Origin: Caprella mutica
Lineage: Eukaryota; Arthropoda; Malacostraca; Amphipoda; Caprellidae
Assembly (NCBI GenBank): GCA_947561585.1
Contig: CANNZV010001038.1
Coordinates: 1-64,000, forward strand
Direction of reading: 5' to 3'
DNA length: 64,000 bases
In this document: piece after piece, positions 1 to 12,550 of the stretch
Layout of the letters: each line of letters opens with the position of its first letter
Position numbering within the stretch: the first letter of the stretch is position 1
The notes under the pieces: model-generated
Databases searched by the model: none
What the model was told of the DNA's origin: nothing
What the model saw: the letters and a program-made list of their open reading frames with translations, nothing else
Program-made: the position numbers and the translations under genes

Positions 1-109
1 GCCTGTATATGAGAGGAGTAAAGAAGGGGCCTGTATATGAGAGGTGTAAAGAAGGGGCCTGTATATGAGAGGTGTAAAGAAGGGGCCTGTATATGAGAGG
101 TGTAAAGAA
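1..109. repeat. 28-bp minisatellite, right end (4 copies)
   Basis: Four tandem copies of a 28-bp unit beginning GCCTGTATATGAGAGG; copies start at 1, 29, 57 and 85 and the last is incomplete. The array runs off the left edge of the window, so its real length is unknown. Confidence 0.95.
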
Positions 110-1284
110 ATAACTTTACGGTAACTAATACTGAGACTAAAGTAACTGCTTAACTAGAAATCCCTCTGAATAATTCGAATGCAGTTTGAATCTCACATTA
201 GAGAACTTATGAAGGCAGTTATTGCGATAATTAAAAACTTTTATGGCTGTTGGAGTTAGTAAATTTTAGACTGTAAGTGGGATACAAAAGATGCTGAGTT
301 TAACGGTGCAGAAAATATAATAAATGAAATAAAGCATCGCAGCATTTACTGTTTATAGGAGTTTGTTGCTATGATGGGAACCAATTGTATGGCCCAAAGA
401 CACTGGAATCCATGTACGTTAAATTCCTTGAAATAAATGATTTGTATTTTAATTTATGTATACTACATTTATAATTATGTGCCTAGTTTATTAGCCAGAT
501 TGAATATGTGATCTTATTAATGGTTGGGTTAATTATTCATTAGATTTAAAGTGCAGGTAGTTATTATGCATTAAAGTTTTGTTTATTTTGTATATCAATA
601 TAATGCTCTTGCCTCAGGCTTATATAAGCACAAACAAAACAAATAAACCTGATTATTCTTAGTTAATTAATTGGAGTCTTTGGGTTGAATATACGTAGAA
701 AAATAGAATACAATATAAAGAGGCCAACGAAGTTAATAGAGGGTATATAATATTTCGAAACATTTTCCTTACTGATATTAGGCTTCATTGCGTTTACTCA
801 AGCTTTTGCTCTAACGAACGATAATATAATTAATTTTTAATCCTCCGTGTGTAAAGAAAGGATCCATCTAACACTCGTACTCTTCTTTCACAAAAGTTAG
901 GTAGATAATTTGGGATATTAACCCTTCGTTACGCGAATTCTTTACCCTCTGCAAAATCAATTCTCATTTCTTCACTAACTTTCTAAGTCTCCATTGCGTT
1001 CGAGTTCTCTGTTTCCTAATTGTGCTCTGTCCGAAGTCTCTACGAAGTCCTCCATGTGTCTGTTTCGACTCTAACTTCCAAAGCCACCAAATGTTCTCCT
1101 CAACTTTGGAAATTCCAGTCGCAAAATGTTCCATACGGGAGATTATAACTTGGGCTAAAAACTTGAAGATTATATGCGCGATGCAGCGGGAAAGGCAATG
1201 AAGGAATAAAGTGGAGAGAAGGGGAATGGGAAAAATCTGAAACTGATATCTCTCTGATTTTTAAGTTCCACTGAATATGAACTA
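110..1284. other. No feature seen (AT-rich single-copy DNA)
   Basis: Stop codons are dense in all six frames, there is no repeat structure and no motif I recognise. Confidence 0.6.
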
Positions 1285-1544
1285 GGGTAAATTACGAATT
1301 ATCGGTCAGTTTCATATCTTCGGTCATATAGGAAAATTCTATATTACAATTGTTATCTAATTTTTATTTCAGTTGGTATCCATGATACCTGCAGGTATCA
1401 ATCTCATTTTTATTTTAGCTGGTATCCATGATAACTGCAGGTATCATGGATACCAACTGAAATAAAAATTAAATAAAAATTGTAATATAGAATTTTCTTA
1501 TATGACCGAAGATATGAAACTGACCGATAATTCGTAATTTAACC
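1285..1544. mobile_element. MITE-1 copy, palindromic, duplicated core
   Basis: About 260 bp that folds almost completely on itself. The left arm starts GGGTAAATTACGAATTATCG and the right arm ends with its complement; the arms run about 100 bp. The centre is the palindrome built from GGTATCCATGATACC, here present one and a half times. The same termini recur at 15621, 21673, 39663, 45801 and 61152. It has no coding capacity, so it must be mobilised by a transposase elsewhere. A TA adjoins the left end, which is compatible with, but does not prove, a TA target duplication. Confidence 0.85.
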
Positions 1545-3461
1545 AAACTGAAATCCAGAAGTTTTATTTTAGAATGAAAATAGGAAGACGTTTTGTTGAA
1601 GCATAATACAGTTTTGCGACTATTTTAAAAATAAATTCAAACTCAGCATCCTGATTTCAGTGGGAGAAGGGGGATGATAAGGAAATTTTCTGAAGATATT
1701 CATTATTCAAGTTCCAATGTGTATGAACTAAATGAAATACAGAAAAATTATTTTAGAATTAATAATAGAAGAGCTTTTTATTTCGATATATTACAGTTTT
1801 TTATTATTTAAAAACAAAATCTAAATCCAGTTTTCTGTTGAAGATTCTTTCGTGCTTGACTGTACTTGGTGAAAATAAATCTAATTCCCAATAGACCGTG
1901 AAACTCCGTGCCACCCAAAGGCAGGCAGACGAGGTTAGTTTGAATGTTTGTACAGTCCTCCTTTTTTTCATTAAAAGGCTGGGAGCAAACATTGGGACCA
2001 AATGTTTGATGTTATTCCGTAACAATGGGAATAATGTGTCGTCATTGTACTCTTATTGGAAAGACGCTATTCTGTGAAACTATGGCACTAATTTAAATAT
2101 GTTAATGGATTTTACCGTATTAGAGAAAAAATATTAGAACAATATTGTAGGTCGTTCAAATATGCTATTTTAATTAGAAGTTGTATGGTTTAGTAATTCT
2201 GAATTGGATTCATTTCGCCATAAATTCGTATTAATCTATTCATGCCCATTTATATAAGCATATGCATGGAATAACTTTGATATTACACAGTCTGCTTCAG
2301 TGTGTATGTACAGGAAATAGATGAGAGTGTTTGAGAGGAGGTAGAATGTACGCCTAGAGCTATACTGTACTAGAGAGAGAAGTAAATAGAGGGGAGAGAT
2401 GGGGAAGAGGGGAAAGTTGGGGCAGATGGGGAAGAGGGGAGAGATGAAGAAGAGATGGGGAAGAGGATAGAGGCTTCAAATTACAGAAACTTTTTGGGTT
2501 CTCCTGTTTCTCGGAAACTGGTTTTATTTCATTCTCAATGGAAAGTCATCCAAAATCTTAGTAATATTATTTTACATTTAAAATAGAGTACGATTCTATC
2601 CTATATATTTATATTATAAACTGATATCATCCAATTAAATAACTGAAGATACACATAAACATATTGGATAAGAGAACTTGTTAATAATTGAGACAAATGA
2701 TTCTAGCTCAATAAACTATCTAGCAATGAAGTGCTGCGGCTCAATAGATGGGACTCTGAATCACCAAACACATCTGATTTAATATGTTGCTGTAGCCATT
2801 GTAATTAGGGGGATTAGTGGGAGAGAGGGGAGTGGTGGAAATATGGGACTAGGTGGTGGGAACGTAGAAATTTGGGGGTTGGGGAATAATAATTTGTGGA
2901 GGAAGTTGCAATTATTAGTTTATAGGTTTTGAATAAGATCTAAGCCTGTATAAATATGTTAATTTTTGTATCTTTTTCTTTTGAATCAAATAAAAATGTT
3001 TGATACAGTCAAGCAACTCATTCTGCTCACAAACAAAAATTATATTTTTCTCATCTATTTACTGCAATGCAAATTAGATAATATGAAATAAGTTGACTGC
3101 AGCTGATATACTCAGCTCTCTCTTGTCTCACTCTAAAGCTGAGTCAGCTGTTTTCGTTAGCTTTCAAAGGAAGAATTTGTCACCAAAAGATTGACTGATT
3201 GCAAGAGTTGCTATTGGGGCAACTATTTATTTTACTCTTCATTCTTCCACTGTTATGTTTTTTAGAGTGAAATTCATGCTGTCTTCTTCGGCTGAATTTT
3301 TTCGGCAAAAGGGGCAATAATTTACAGAGGAGAGAAACATCGCGTGAAATATACGACAAATATGTCAGCAAAATTTGTACAAGAGGGAGAAAAATGGCTG
3401 TGTAGAAATATTAAAGTTACTGCGTTTCATTGCGATTATTTACATCATTTCGATGTATTAC
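1545..3461. other. Unique AT-rich DNA with purine-rich patches
   Basis: There is no gene. A purine-rich, GGGGAAGAGG-type imperfect repeat lies at about 2330-2475. A G-rich tract with several runs of three to five Gs lies at 2808-2884 and could form a quadruplex on the + strand. The short open frames here (up to 73 codons) resemble no protein I know. Confidence 0.5.
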
Positions 3462-3747
3462 TTAACACGTTGACCGCGATGTGTACCATATATGTACACA
3501 GAGAACTTTCCCAACCACCGCTGTACACATATATGGTACACGCATCAAAATTTATAATTTCTTTAATTAGATGTATATCAGTTTATATTAGACATTTTAA
3601 GGTGACAAGAAAGTAAATAACTAAAATGAATATAGATCATGAAAATATGTTTATATATAACTATAACCGGAATTAATGTAATACATGTTTAAACCTATCG
3701 CCAGTAAAGCAAACATGCTGGATCAGCAAACGCGGTCAACGTGGTAA
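3462..3747. mobile_element. piggyBac-like MITE, TTAACACGTTGACCGCG ends
   Basis: The left end is TTAA followed by CACGTTGACCGCG; the right end (3731-3747) is the complement, with the flanking TTAA changed to GTAA. Just inside the left end is an inverted pair of TGTACCATATATGTACA-type sequence at about 3482-3500 and 3522-3540. A second, truncated copy lies at 19362-19604. A TTAA target with short inverted ends is the hallmark of the piggyBac superfamily; assignment beyond that is inference. A 90-codon open frame across this element is spurious. Confidence 0.75.
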
Positions 3748-3879
3748 ACTTAGATCAAATTTACTCTATCGGTACCGAGAGTTTGTTTGCAATAGTCACC
3801 CATCTTTTTTTAAATTATGTCTATAATAATAGGTTCTAGGTAAATTGCTCAAAAGTGTGACAGTTTTTATTCAAACAAC

Positions 3880-4120
3880 TTAACCCTTTCGCTCCGATTT
3901 TTTTCTGAGTTCATTATGAGTAATAATAAAGTTTTTTTTAATAATATTTATGTATTTGTATATTATTTTAATCTATTGATAAAGTGTTTATATCAAACTT
4001 ATGATGGGACAATATTTCCCACCAGTAATGTACATCACAGACTATTGGGACAATATATCCCAATAGAATATGAATGTTATTAGTGGGACATATGTAGCCC
4101 ATTCGGCGCAAAAGGGTTAA
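3880..4120. mobile_element. piggyBac-like MITE, TTAACCCTTT ends
   Basis: A 241-bp segment bounded by TTAACCCTTT on the left and AAAGGGTTAA on the right, so both ends carry TTAA next to a CCCTTT inverted end. The interior is AT-rich with repeated GGGACA(A/T)AT words (about 4015, 4050, 4085) and no open frame. The CCCTTT-type end next to TTAA fits non-autonomous piggyBac-like elements of insects. Confidence 0.8.
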
Positions 4121-4325
4121 GGTATAATAAATTCTGTCTCTCTACCAACCAATTGGAAGGTTGGTGTCACCTCTATCGGTTGAGGGAGACTCTCCAGACC
4201 ATCCGAACAAAGTTAACCTACCCTTAGACCTTGCTTTACATTAAGCAGCTGATTATTCAAAATTTAATTATTTGAGTGATTTTTCATTCAATCAATTGTC
4301 GTTCAAGCAAGATAAATTTAAACAT

Positions 4326-5116
4326 CATTCTATCATTTACTGTGTTCTCCCTTTCTATCATTTTGTTCTCTCTTTCTATCATTACTGTGTTCTCTCTTTC
4401 TATCATTTACTGTGTTCTCTCTTTCTATCATTTACTGTGTTCTCTCTTTCTATCATTTACTCTGTTCTCTCTTTCTATCATTACTGTGTTCTCTCTTTCT
4501 ATCATTTACTCTGTTCTCTCTTTCTATCATTTACTCTGTTCTCTCTTTCTATCATTTACTCTGTTCTCTCTTTCTATCATTTTCTATGTTCTCTCTTTCT
4601 ATCATTACTGTGTTCTCTCTTTCTATCATTACTGTGTTCTCTCTTTCTATCATTACTGTGTTCTCTCTTTCTATCATTTACTCTGTTCTCTCTTTCTATC
4701 ATTTACTATGTTCTCTCTTTCTATCATTACTGTGTTCTCTCTTTCTATCATTACTGTGTTCTCTCTTTCTATCATTTACTGTGTTCTCTTTTTCTATCAT
4801 TTACTGTGTTCTCTCTTTCTATCATTTACTGTGTTCTCTCTTTCTATCATTACTGTGTTCTCTCTTTCTATCATTACTGTGTTCTCTCTTTCTATCATTT
4901 ACTGTGTTCTCTCTTTCTATCATTTACTGTGTTCTCTTTTTCTATCATTTACTGTGTTCTCTCTTTCTATCATTTACTGTGTTCTCTCTTTCTATCATTT
5001 ACTGTGTTCTCTCTTTCTATCATTCACTGTGTTCTCTTCTTCTATCATTTACTGTGTTCTCTCTTTCTATCATTACTGTGTTCTCTCTTTCTATCATTTA
5101 CTGTGTTCTCTCTTTC
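4326..5116. repeat. 25/24-bp minisatellite, ~32 copies
   Basis: Tandem copies of a unit containing TCTATCATTTACTGTG and TTCTCTCTT. Units are 25 bp, or 24 bp where one T of CATTTAC is missing, so reading frame is not kept between copies. All three + frames are nevertheless open for 250-284 codons because no phase of the unit contains a stop. That pattern, plus TTG-only starts, argues against coding. Confidence 0.95.
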
Positions 5117-5218
5117 GTAACAATAACTGAATTAGAATTAGGAAGACAGAGCAAACAACTCAGACGGTAGAGTGTTGGTTCTAATTTACTCTGTTAGCTT
5201 TCGATGAATACACAGTGA

Positions 5219-5910
5219 TGAAGATTCTGTGTGAATATACAGGTGAATGTCCTGTGTGAATATACAGATAAATGTCCTATGTGAATATACAGGTGAATGT
5301 TCTGTGTGAATATACAGGTGAATGTCCTGTGTGAATATACAGGTGAATGTCCTGTGTGAATATACAGGTGAATGTCCTGTGTGAATATACAGGTGAATGT
5401 TCTGTGTGAATATACAGGTGAATGTTCTGTGTGAATATACAGGTGAATGTCCTGTGTGAATATACAGGTGAATGTTCTGTGTGAATATACAGGTGAATGT
5501 CCTGTGTGAATATACAGGTGAATGTCCTGTGTGAATATACAGGTGAATGTCCTGTGTGAATATACAGGTGAATGTTCTGTGTGAATATACAGGTGAATGT
5601 CCTGTGTGAATATACAGGTGAATGTCCTGTGTGAATATACAGGTGAATCTCCTGTGTGAATGTACAGGTGAATGTCCTGTGTGAATATACAGGTGAATGT
5701 CCTGTGTGAATATACAGGTGAATGTCCTGTGTGAATGTACAGGTGAATGTCCTGTGTGAATATACAGGTGAATGTCCTGTGTGAATATACAGGTGAATCT
5801 CCTGTGTGAATGTACAGGTGAATGTCCTGTGTGAATATACAGGTGAATGTCCTGTGTGAATATACAGGTGAATGTCCTGTGTGAATATACAGGTGAATGT
5901 CCTGTGTGAA
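5219..5910. repeat. 25-bp minisatellite, ~27 copies
   Basis: Tandem copies of a 25-bp unit built from GAATATACAGGTGAATGTCC and TGTGT, with scattered C/T and A/G variants. It begins about 100 bp after the previous array, which also has a 25-bp period but unrelated sequence. A - strand frame (265 codons) is open through it, giving a 25-residue repeat per three units; I judge it spurious. Confidence 0.95.
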
Positions 5911-7143
5911 TAAAGTAAAATTTAAAACTCGTTCACTCACGTTATCGTTATTATGAACAGACACTATCGTGGTTATTGAACTGTTGGACAACCTGTGAAA
6001 TGATCCGCTAGAACTTAATTAACGGCATGTACCTCCCTAGACCGGAATTCCTGATGGAGTCATTCCAAATCAATTCCAGGTGTCGTGAGTGAGAACAGCA
6101 ATTGTTGAATTGAGTGAGAGGAGAGTGAACAGAGGATGCAAAGTGGGAATGAAAAAAGAATGATAAAAATACAGGCATAACCCAGACAACAACTATGGTT
6201 GAGGATCCTGGAATATTAAGTTAGTTTATTGTTCGGATTTGTTAATCTTAGAAGGATCAAAATAAAATTAGAATAAATTGACATCATATGTACATTGGAG
6301 TAATTAATTAAATTATGAAGCGAAGAATTGATTTCCAGCATATACTGTATGTACGGCTTAGGCCTTAGAGAATTAAAAATGTGATTGTGTGCAGATTGCA
6401 TGAATAAGATACCGTCAGATCGATATAGCCAATTGCCTTCTAAGATAATATTCTACGGTACAGAGGTGATAGGGAGGGGTGGGACGCTATTAGGAAACTT
6501 TGAAACAGTAACTAGTACCGTACAGGCAAGATTAGTAACTTTGGATTGTTGAGATGGAAGGGGATCAGACATGGAAGGGGTTTGATAGATTAAACGGGGA
6601 CTACGGTAGAATATTGACACCTATGAATTGGAGGGCAAAATGGGGAGAAGGATGTTAAACAATTTTTAGTAAAGGGTTTAACATCCAATTGATTATTTAC
6701 TCAGAAAGAAAGTTTTGTTAATCTTGAGTAAAGGGTTTAATTGGTTTTAGATGCTTTACATGATATAACTAGAGAGATGATTTAATAATAAATATACTCT
6801 TCACCATATTTGGACTTAAATTACCTGAAATCATTAATTATAGAAATTTAGTTACTAAACTGTTCCAGACTTATATATCTAGAATACTTGATAAACGTAG
6901 AGTGAATATTTTAATTGCAGCAATCTATGAGTATTATATATAAAAAAAAAACATCGTGCGTAATAAAAAAGACATAATAAATATATATATAACAAAGTTT
7001 GCTTTAAGAATTTATGAGGTATCCTGTTTGTTAAACTTAGACAAATGAGGACATTTCCAAAGCTGTCTGTAGATATTTCTGCCTCTTTTTGTGGTTGATA
7101 AATCACGTTATTTAGCAAACCCATTTGGAGTGAAAGAAAACAA
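5911..7143. other. Unique AT-rich DNA
   Basis: No gene was recognised. A short direct repeat of GTAAAGGGTTTAA-type sequence occurs at about 6670 and 6728; nothing else stands out. Confidence 0.5.
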
Positions 7144-8965
7144 TGTAGAGGTAAAAGACGACCATAACTCAGGCACTGGAGATGAGAATAGAGAGTTTCT
7201 TGTAGAGGTAAAAGACGACAAAAACTCATGCTCTTGGGATGAGAATAGAGAGTTTCTTGTAGTGGTGAAAGATGACCATAACTCAGGCACTGGGGAGGAG
7301 AATAGAGAGTTTGTTGTAGAGGTAAAAGACGACCATAACTCAGGCACTGGGGAGGAGAATAGAGAGTTTGTTGTAGAGGCAAAAGACGACCATAACTCAG
7401 GCACTGGAGATGAGAATAGAGAGTTTCTTGTAGAGGTAAAAGACGACCATAACTCAGACACTGGAGATGAGAATAGAGAGTTTCTTGTAGAGGTAAAAGA
7501 CGACCATAACTCAGGCACTGGAGATGAGAATAGAGAGTTTCTTGTAGAGGTAAAAGACGACCATAACTCAGGCACTGGGGATGAGAATAGAGAGTTTCTT
7601 GTAGAGGTAAAAGACGACCATAACTCAGGCACTGGAGATGAGAATAGAGAGTTTCTTGTAAAGGTAAAAGACGACCATAACTCAGGCACTGGAGATGAGA
7701 ATAGAGAGTTTCTTGTAAAGGTAAAAGACGACCATAACTCAGGCACTGGGGATGAGAATAGAGAGTTTCTTGTAGAGGTAAAAGACGACCATAACTCAGG
7801 CACTGGGGATGAGAATAGAGAGTTTCTTGTAGAGGTAAAAGACGACCATAACTCAGGCACTGGAGATGAGAATAGAGAGTTTCTTGTAGAGGTAAAAGAC
7901 GACCATAACTCAGGCACTGGGGATGAGAATAGAGAGTTTCTTGTAGAGGTAAAAGACGACCATAACTCAGGCACTGGAGATGAGAATAGAGAGTTTCTTG
8001 TAGAGGTAAAAGACGACCATAACTCAGGCACTGGAGATGAGAATAGAGAGTTTCTTGTAGAGGTAAAAGACGACCATAACTCAGGCACTGGGGATGAGAA
8101 TAGAGAGTTTCTTGTAGAGGTAAAAGACGACCATAACTCAGGCACTGGAGATGAGAATAGAGAGTTTCTTGTAGAGGTAAAAGACGACCATAACTCAGGC
8201 ACTGGAGATGAGAATAGAGAGTTTCTTGTAGAGGTAAAAGACGACCATAACTCAGGCACTGGAGATGAGAATAGAGAGTTTCTTGTAGAGGTAAAAGACG
8301 ACCATAACTCAGGCACTGGAGATGAGAATAGAGAGTTTCTTGTAGAGGTAAAAGACGACCATAACTCAGGCACTGGGGATGAGAATAGAGAGTTTCTTGT
8401 AGAGGTAAAAGACGACCATAACTCAGGCACTGGAGATGAGAATAGAGAGTTTCTTGTAGAGGTAAAAGACGACCATAACTCAGGCACTGGAGATGAGAAT
8501 AGAGAGTTTGTTGTAGAGGTAAAAGACGACCATAACTCAGGCACTGGAGATGAGAATAGAGAGTTTCTAGTAGAGGTAAAAGACGACCATAACTCAGGCA
8601 CTGGAGATGAGAATAGAGAGTTTGTTGTAGAGGTAAAAGACGACCATAACTCAGGCACTGGAGATGAGAATAGAGAGTTTCTTGTAGAGGTAAAAGACGA
8701 CCATAACTCAGGCACTGGAGATGAGAATAGAGAGTTTCTTGTAGAGGTAAAAGACGATCATAACTAAGGCACTGGAGATGAGAATAGAGAGTTTCTTGTA
8801 GAGGTAAAAGACGACAATAACTCAGGCACTGGAGATGAGAATAGAGAGTTTCTTGTAGAGGTAAAAGACGACCATAACTCAGGCACTGGAGATGAGAATA
8901 GAGAGTTTCTTGTAGAGGTAAAAGACGACCATAACTCAGGCACTGGAGATGAGAATAGAGAATTT
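7144..8965. repeat. 57-bp minisatellite, ~32 copies, open on both strands
   Basis: Highly homogeneous 57-bp units (19 codons). On the + strand frame 7091-8767 is open for 558 codons and repeats VEVKDDHNSGTGDENREFL, an acidic peptide; it ends at a C-to-A stop in one unit (8765-8767), although the array runs on for another 200 bp. On the - strand the frame 9020-6879 is open for 713 codons, starts with an ATG in unique sequence and repeats ETLYSHLQCLSYGRLLPLQ; a second - frame (8715-7108) is also open. Because the unit is a multiple of three and lacks stops in these phases, openness alone is weak evidence. No splice or promoter context supports a gene, and I resolve this as non-coding satellite with low-level doubt. 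Confidence 0.95.
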
Positions 8966-9303
8966 CTAATAGTTTTAAAACATCAAAAAATACATTAACG
9001 CTTATAGAAAGAAATTCCAAAATTTTAAATGGGAACTGGTTTCAAAACTTTTCAATTCGGTAATTTTTCCCGGAAAATAAATATTTATTATTAGTAGAAA
9101 ATTTCTGAATAAATAGTGAAATGTGAAGGGATAAATGGTTGATCGTTTACTTAAAAGAGAAAATTGATCAGCCTATGAAATAATATTGGTCGAGTTTCAT
9201 ATTCCATATTTTTATTTGATCGGATGATTAAAGTCTTTGATTCAATAAATATGACAAAAATATCTTTCTTACTGATACATTTCACTTTCGGATCATTCTT
9301 TAT
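8966..9303. other. No feature seen
   Basis: AT-rich spacer between the 57-bp array and the first MITE-E copy. Confidence 0.5.
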
Positions 9304-9844
9304 TCCTAATAAGTTTGACTATCAGAATGAACGGGAAGGTTTGAGTATGTGTTAAAAAACTCATGTCTTATTTATAAACTTTCGGTACTGTATTCTTTAC
9401 AAGTTGTTAGCATATATACTAAGTTAATGTGTGCCAAAATTCAAGTATAAATATTGAACATATAACGAGAAATAAATACATAGGTATTCAAGACATTGGC
9501 AGCTGAGAGAACAGAGCTATGATTGGGTGGAGTGAGACCTAATCAAAGCTCGCGCATGTGTCTGTACTCCAGGAAAACGTGAACGGATTAGCGTTTATAG
9601 GTTAACCAAACTGTATTTCTACATTGCCAAACGTCACCACAGTAAAATTAAGTTCCTGATTTACGTGATTTACGCTGATTTACGTCGATACGTAAATGTT
9701 CTTTAACATTTAAATACAATATATATTTGGTATTTATGTAGGAATAAAGTCAAGAGAGACCGGTAAATTTAAAGGAATGACATGAAAGATATAAAGTAAT
9801 TTAAAAAGGATGTGCATAGAAAACACACGTCAAACTCATTAGGG
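9304..9844. mobile_element. MITE-E copy A (~540 bp)
   Basis: The right end reads GTCAAACTCATTAGGG followed by TTAA (9845-9848); the left end is a mutated form of the complement (TCCTAATAAGTTTGAC). The interior aligns along its length with 13348-15275 (interrupted) and 54270-54770. The TTAA at the boundary and the CCCTAAT-type ends suggest a piggyBac-like non-autonomous element. There is no open frame. Confidence 0.8.
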
Positions 9845-10125
9845 TTAAGATATAAGCTTATCTTTTGATGAAAATTTTAAATTCAAAATGATACAGATGT
9901 TAACTATCCAAATTCATGTTACTGAAAACCCATAAATTCAGTTTCATTCTTTATCTGAGACCTAAAGAATCTGCTCCGAAGCCCTAAAAAGTAGCACACT
10001 ATTGGAATTTTGTGGAATCTTTAGGATGTCTCCCATAAATCTGTGGCTGATTTGTCTATACTGCCGACATTGGCGATAAATTACGAGGTCTGCTTGTCAT
10101 CAATTATTCGGCAGCAACAAAATGT

Positions 10126-10490
10126 AAAGAGAAGAGTTAGGGTGAAGAATGAAGTAAAGGAGAGAAGAGTTAGGGTGAAGAATGAAGTAATGGAGAGAAT
10201 AGTTAGGGTGAAGAATGAAGTAAAGGAGAGAATAGTTAGGGTGAAGAATGAAGTAATGGAAAGAATAGTTAGGGTGAAGAATGAAGTAAAGGAGAGAAGA
10301 GTTAGGGTGAAGAATGAAGTAATGGAAAGAATAGTTAGGGTGAAGAATGAAGTAAAGGAGAGAAGAGTTAGGGTGAAGAATGAAGTAATGGAGAGAATAG
10401 TTAGGGTGAAGAATGAAGTAAAGGAGAGAATAGTTAGGGTGAAGAATGAAGTAAAGGAGAGAAGAGTTAGGGTGAAGAATGAAGTTGATA
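10126..10490. repeat. 33-bp minisatellite, 11 copies
   Basis: Eleven copies of a 33-bp unit containing GTTAGGGTGAAGAATGAAGT. It is open on the + strand (10043-10588, 181 codons, unit VRVKNEVKER plus R or I) and on the - strand. Units alternate GTAAAGG and GTAATGG over most of the array, giving a 66-bp higher-order period. The + frame begins in unique DNA, but its flanks carry no recognisable domain; likely non-coding. Confidence 0.93.
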
Positions 10491-11714
10491 AGAATATTCA
10501 GGAATATCATTGTATATTGATATTACAATATATACGAACTTTGAAAATTAGTACAGATGTATTTAAAATATATGCAGGGTGTAGCTAGCCTTTTGATTGT
10601 ACATAATATACATATACCTGCATTAAATGAAATTTATTTAAATATTTCAAATAGATATATTGTAATATTATAAATATGATCATACCCAGAGTGAATGATT
10701 TGGTGGGGTCATAGAAGATTGAGATGGTTATATTTCAATCATTGTTTTTTCAGTAATTTTTTTCCCTGGATTAAAGCTTTTTCCCAGATATATAATGAAA
10801 AAATTGAATATAAAAAAAGGAAAATCTAGTTTGTTTAAATTATTAAGTGCCGTCGGAAAAATGATAGGGAAATATAATTCTTTCACGCAGATCTAGTTAT
10901 ATGTATAATACTAACTCATTTTTTATACAACTATGAATCTATTTCTATGATAAAAACTACCTAACCATGACCACCCCAAAATATTACCTGATGGACTGCC
11001 TAGCAATCCCCTTTCTATTTAGATGTTAATTATTGAACTGTCGGTGGTGGGAGTGAAAATTTTAGTGACGAACTTTCATCGGGACTACAATATTGAAGTG
11101 TCAAACTCTACGGTTAATCTACTGCATGAATAGCAAATGAAGTGGTTTGGTAGAAAATAGACATGCAGCTGAAGTTGGTAATTGTTTGGGAGATAAAAAA
11201 ATATGAACATATATGATATGAAGTGAAGAGAGTGTGATAGGAAATAGACATGAAGCTAAAGTTTTATATGGTTTCTAACTTCTCTATTAACAAATAAAAA
11301 TAGGTAACTGAGAAAAGAACATTTATGAAAACTGACATAGCTGAAAATTGTCAAATATGTCATTTTGTTTAAACTATATTTATGGTATTGGTTTTAACAA
11401 TGTACAAAAATGTTTCATTTACCTAAAAGTTGAATGATAATTATAATCAATAGTAACAATTCCAAGAGCATCAAGTATCGGTGGGTATTGAGAAAGCTAT
11501 GGTGGCGCCAGCAAAGATCTTGACAGGTTCTCCCTAATTCTCCACAGAATCGACCATCACTTCCTGTATCCGAATATTGCTCATCACCCTAATTGTTTAC
11601 AGCCTCAAAGCTGTTTTCAAGCCGTGAGTGGAATTTTATCGCATGCAGTAATTGGGAAGTCGATTAGAGGAACACCTTCAAAACAATCAAATTACCAATG
11701 GAAGACACAACGAG
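10491..11714. other. Unique AT-rich DNA
   Basis: No gene, repeat family or RNA was recognised. Confidence 0.5.
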
Positions 11715-12155
11715 GATGTGAGTATGAGTGAGATGTTTAGTTATTGTTATGACGATGATGTGAGTATGAGTGAGATGTTTAGTTATTGTTATGATGATGA
11801 TGTGAGTATGAGTGAGATGTTTAGTTATTGTTATGACGATGATGTGAGTATGAGTGAGATGTTTAGTTATTGTTATGATGATGATGTGAGTATGAGTGAG
11901 ATGTTTAGTTATTGTTATGATGATGATGTGAGTATGAGTGAGATGTTTAGTTATTGTTATGATGATGATGTGAGTATGAGTGAGATGTTTAGTTATTGGT
12001 ATGACGATGATGTGAGTATGAGTGAGATGTTTAGTTATTGTTATGATGATGATGTGAGTATGAGTGAGATGTTTAGTTATTGGTATGACGACGATGCTAG
12101 TACGAGTGAGATGTTTAGTTATTGGTATGACGATGATGTGAGTACGAGAGAGATG
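11715..12155. repeat. 42-bp minisatellite, 11 copies
   Basis: Eleven copies of a 42-bp unit; the + strand frame 11652-12182 gives the 14-residue repeat DDVSMSEMFSYCYD (CYD or WYD variants). The frame has only a TTG before the repeat, the first ATG lying inside the first unit, and ends in a few unrelated residues. Most changes between units are clustered in the last three copies, as expected of an array that degenerates at one edge. Confidence 0.93.
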
Positions 12156-12550
12156 TTTATTTTATTTATTCGAATAATATAAAGATATCAGTATCTGATA
12201 ATTATGAATTGGTTATGTAACTATAATATATCAATAATTGAGTAGATTTTCTTACTATTATTTATAGTTCTGTAGCATCTATTCGTTTACTGACGATAAT
12301 TTTATACTGTTATACATAGATGATACATAAATTTATAAAGATATACTTCCTAAATATATCTTTTTGAGCTTTTTACATGGAATAATATAAGGATCTTGAA
12401 TCAAATCTCACATTTTGTGATTAATAACTCATATTGTGAACCAATAAAGATTTATTAATAGTCCTAATTTGCTAAGTTGTCAAACAATCGTGAGAGGGCG
12501 GATAATTCCATCCAATCTCCTGAAGTAACCACTTAGCCTCTTCTTAACCT
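12156..12550. other. No feature seen
   Basis: AT-rich spacer between the 42-bp and 41-bp arrays. Confidence 0.5.

Noticed and set aside
2808..2884. G-quadruplex candidate
   Set aside because: G runs are there, but loops are long and irregular after the third run; not distinctive enough to score as a finding.
4272..5170. Three overlapping + strand open frames of 250-284 codons
   Set aside because: They are the three phases of one 25/24-bp minisatellite; unit-length changes break frame between copies, and the longest has only a TTG start.
7091..8767. 558-codon acidic repeat protein on the + strand
   Set aside because: It starts with GTG, and a stop interrupts it while the array continues for ~200 bp with the same units; openness follows from a 19-codon, stop-free unit.
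10126..10490. TTAGGG words in every unit, suggesting telomeric repeats
   Set aside because: TTAGGG occurs once per 33-bp unit inside otherwise non-telomeric sequence and never in direct tandem.
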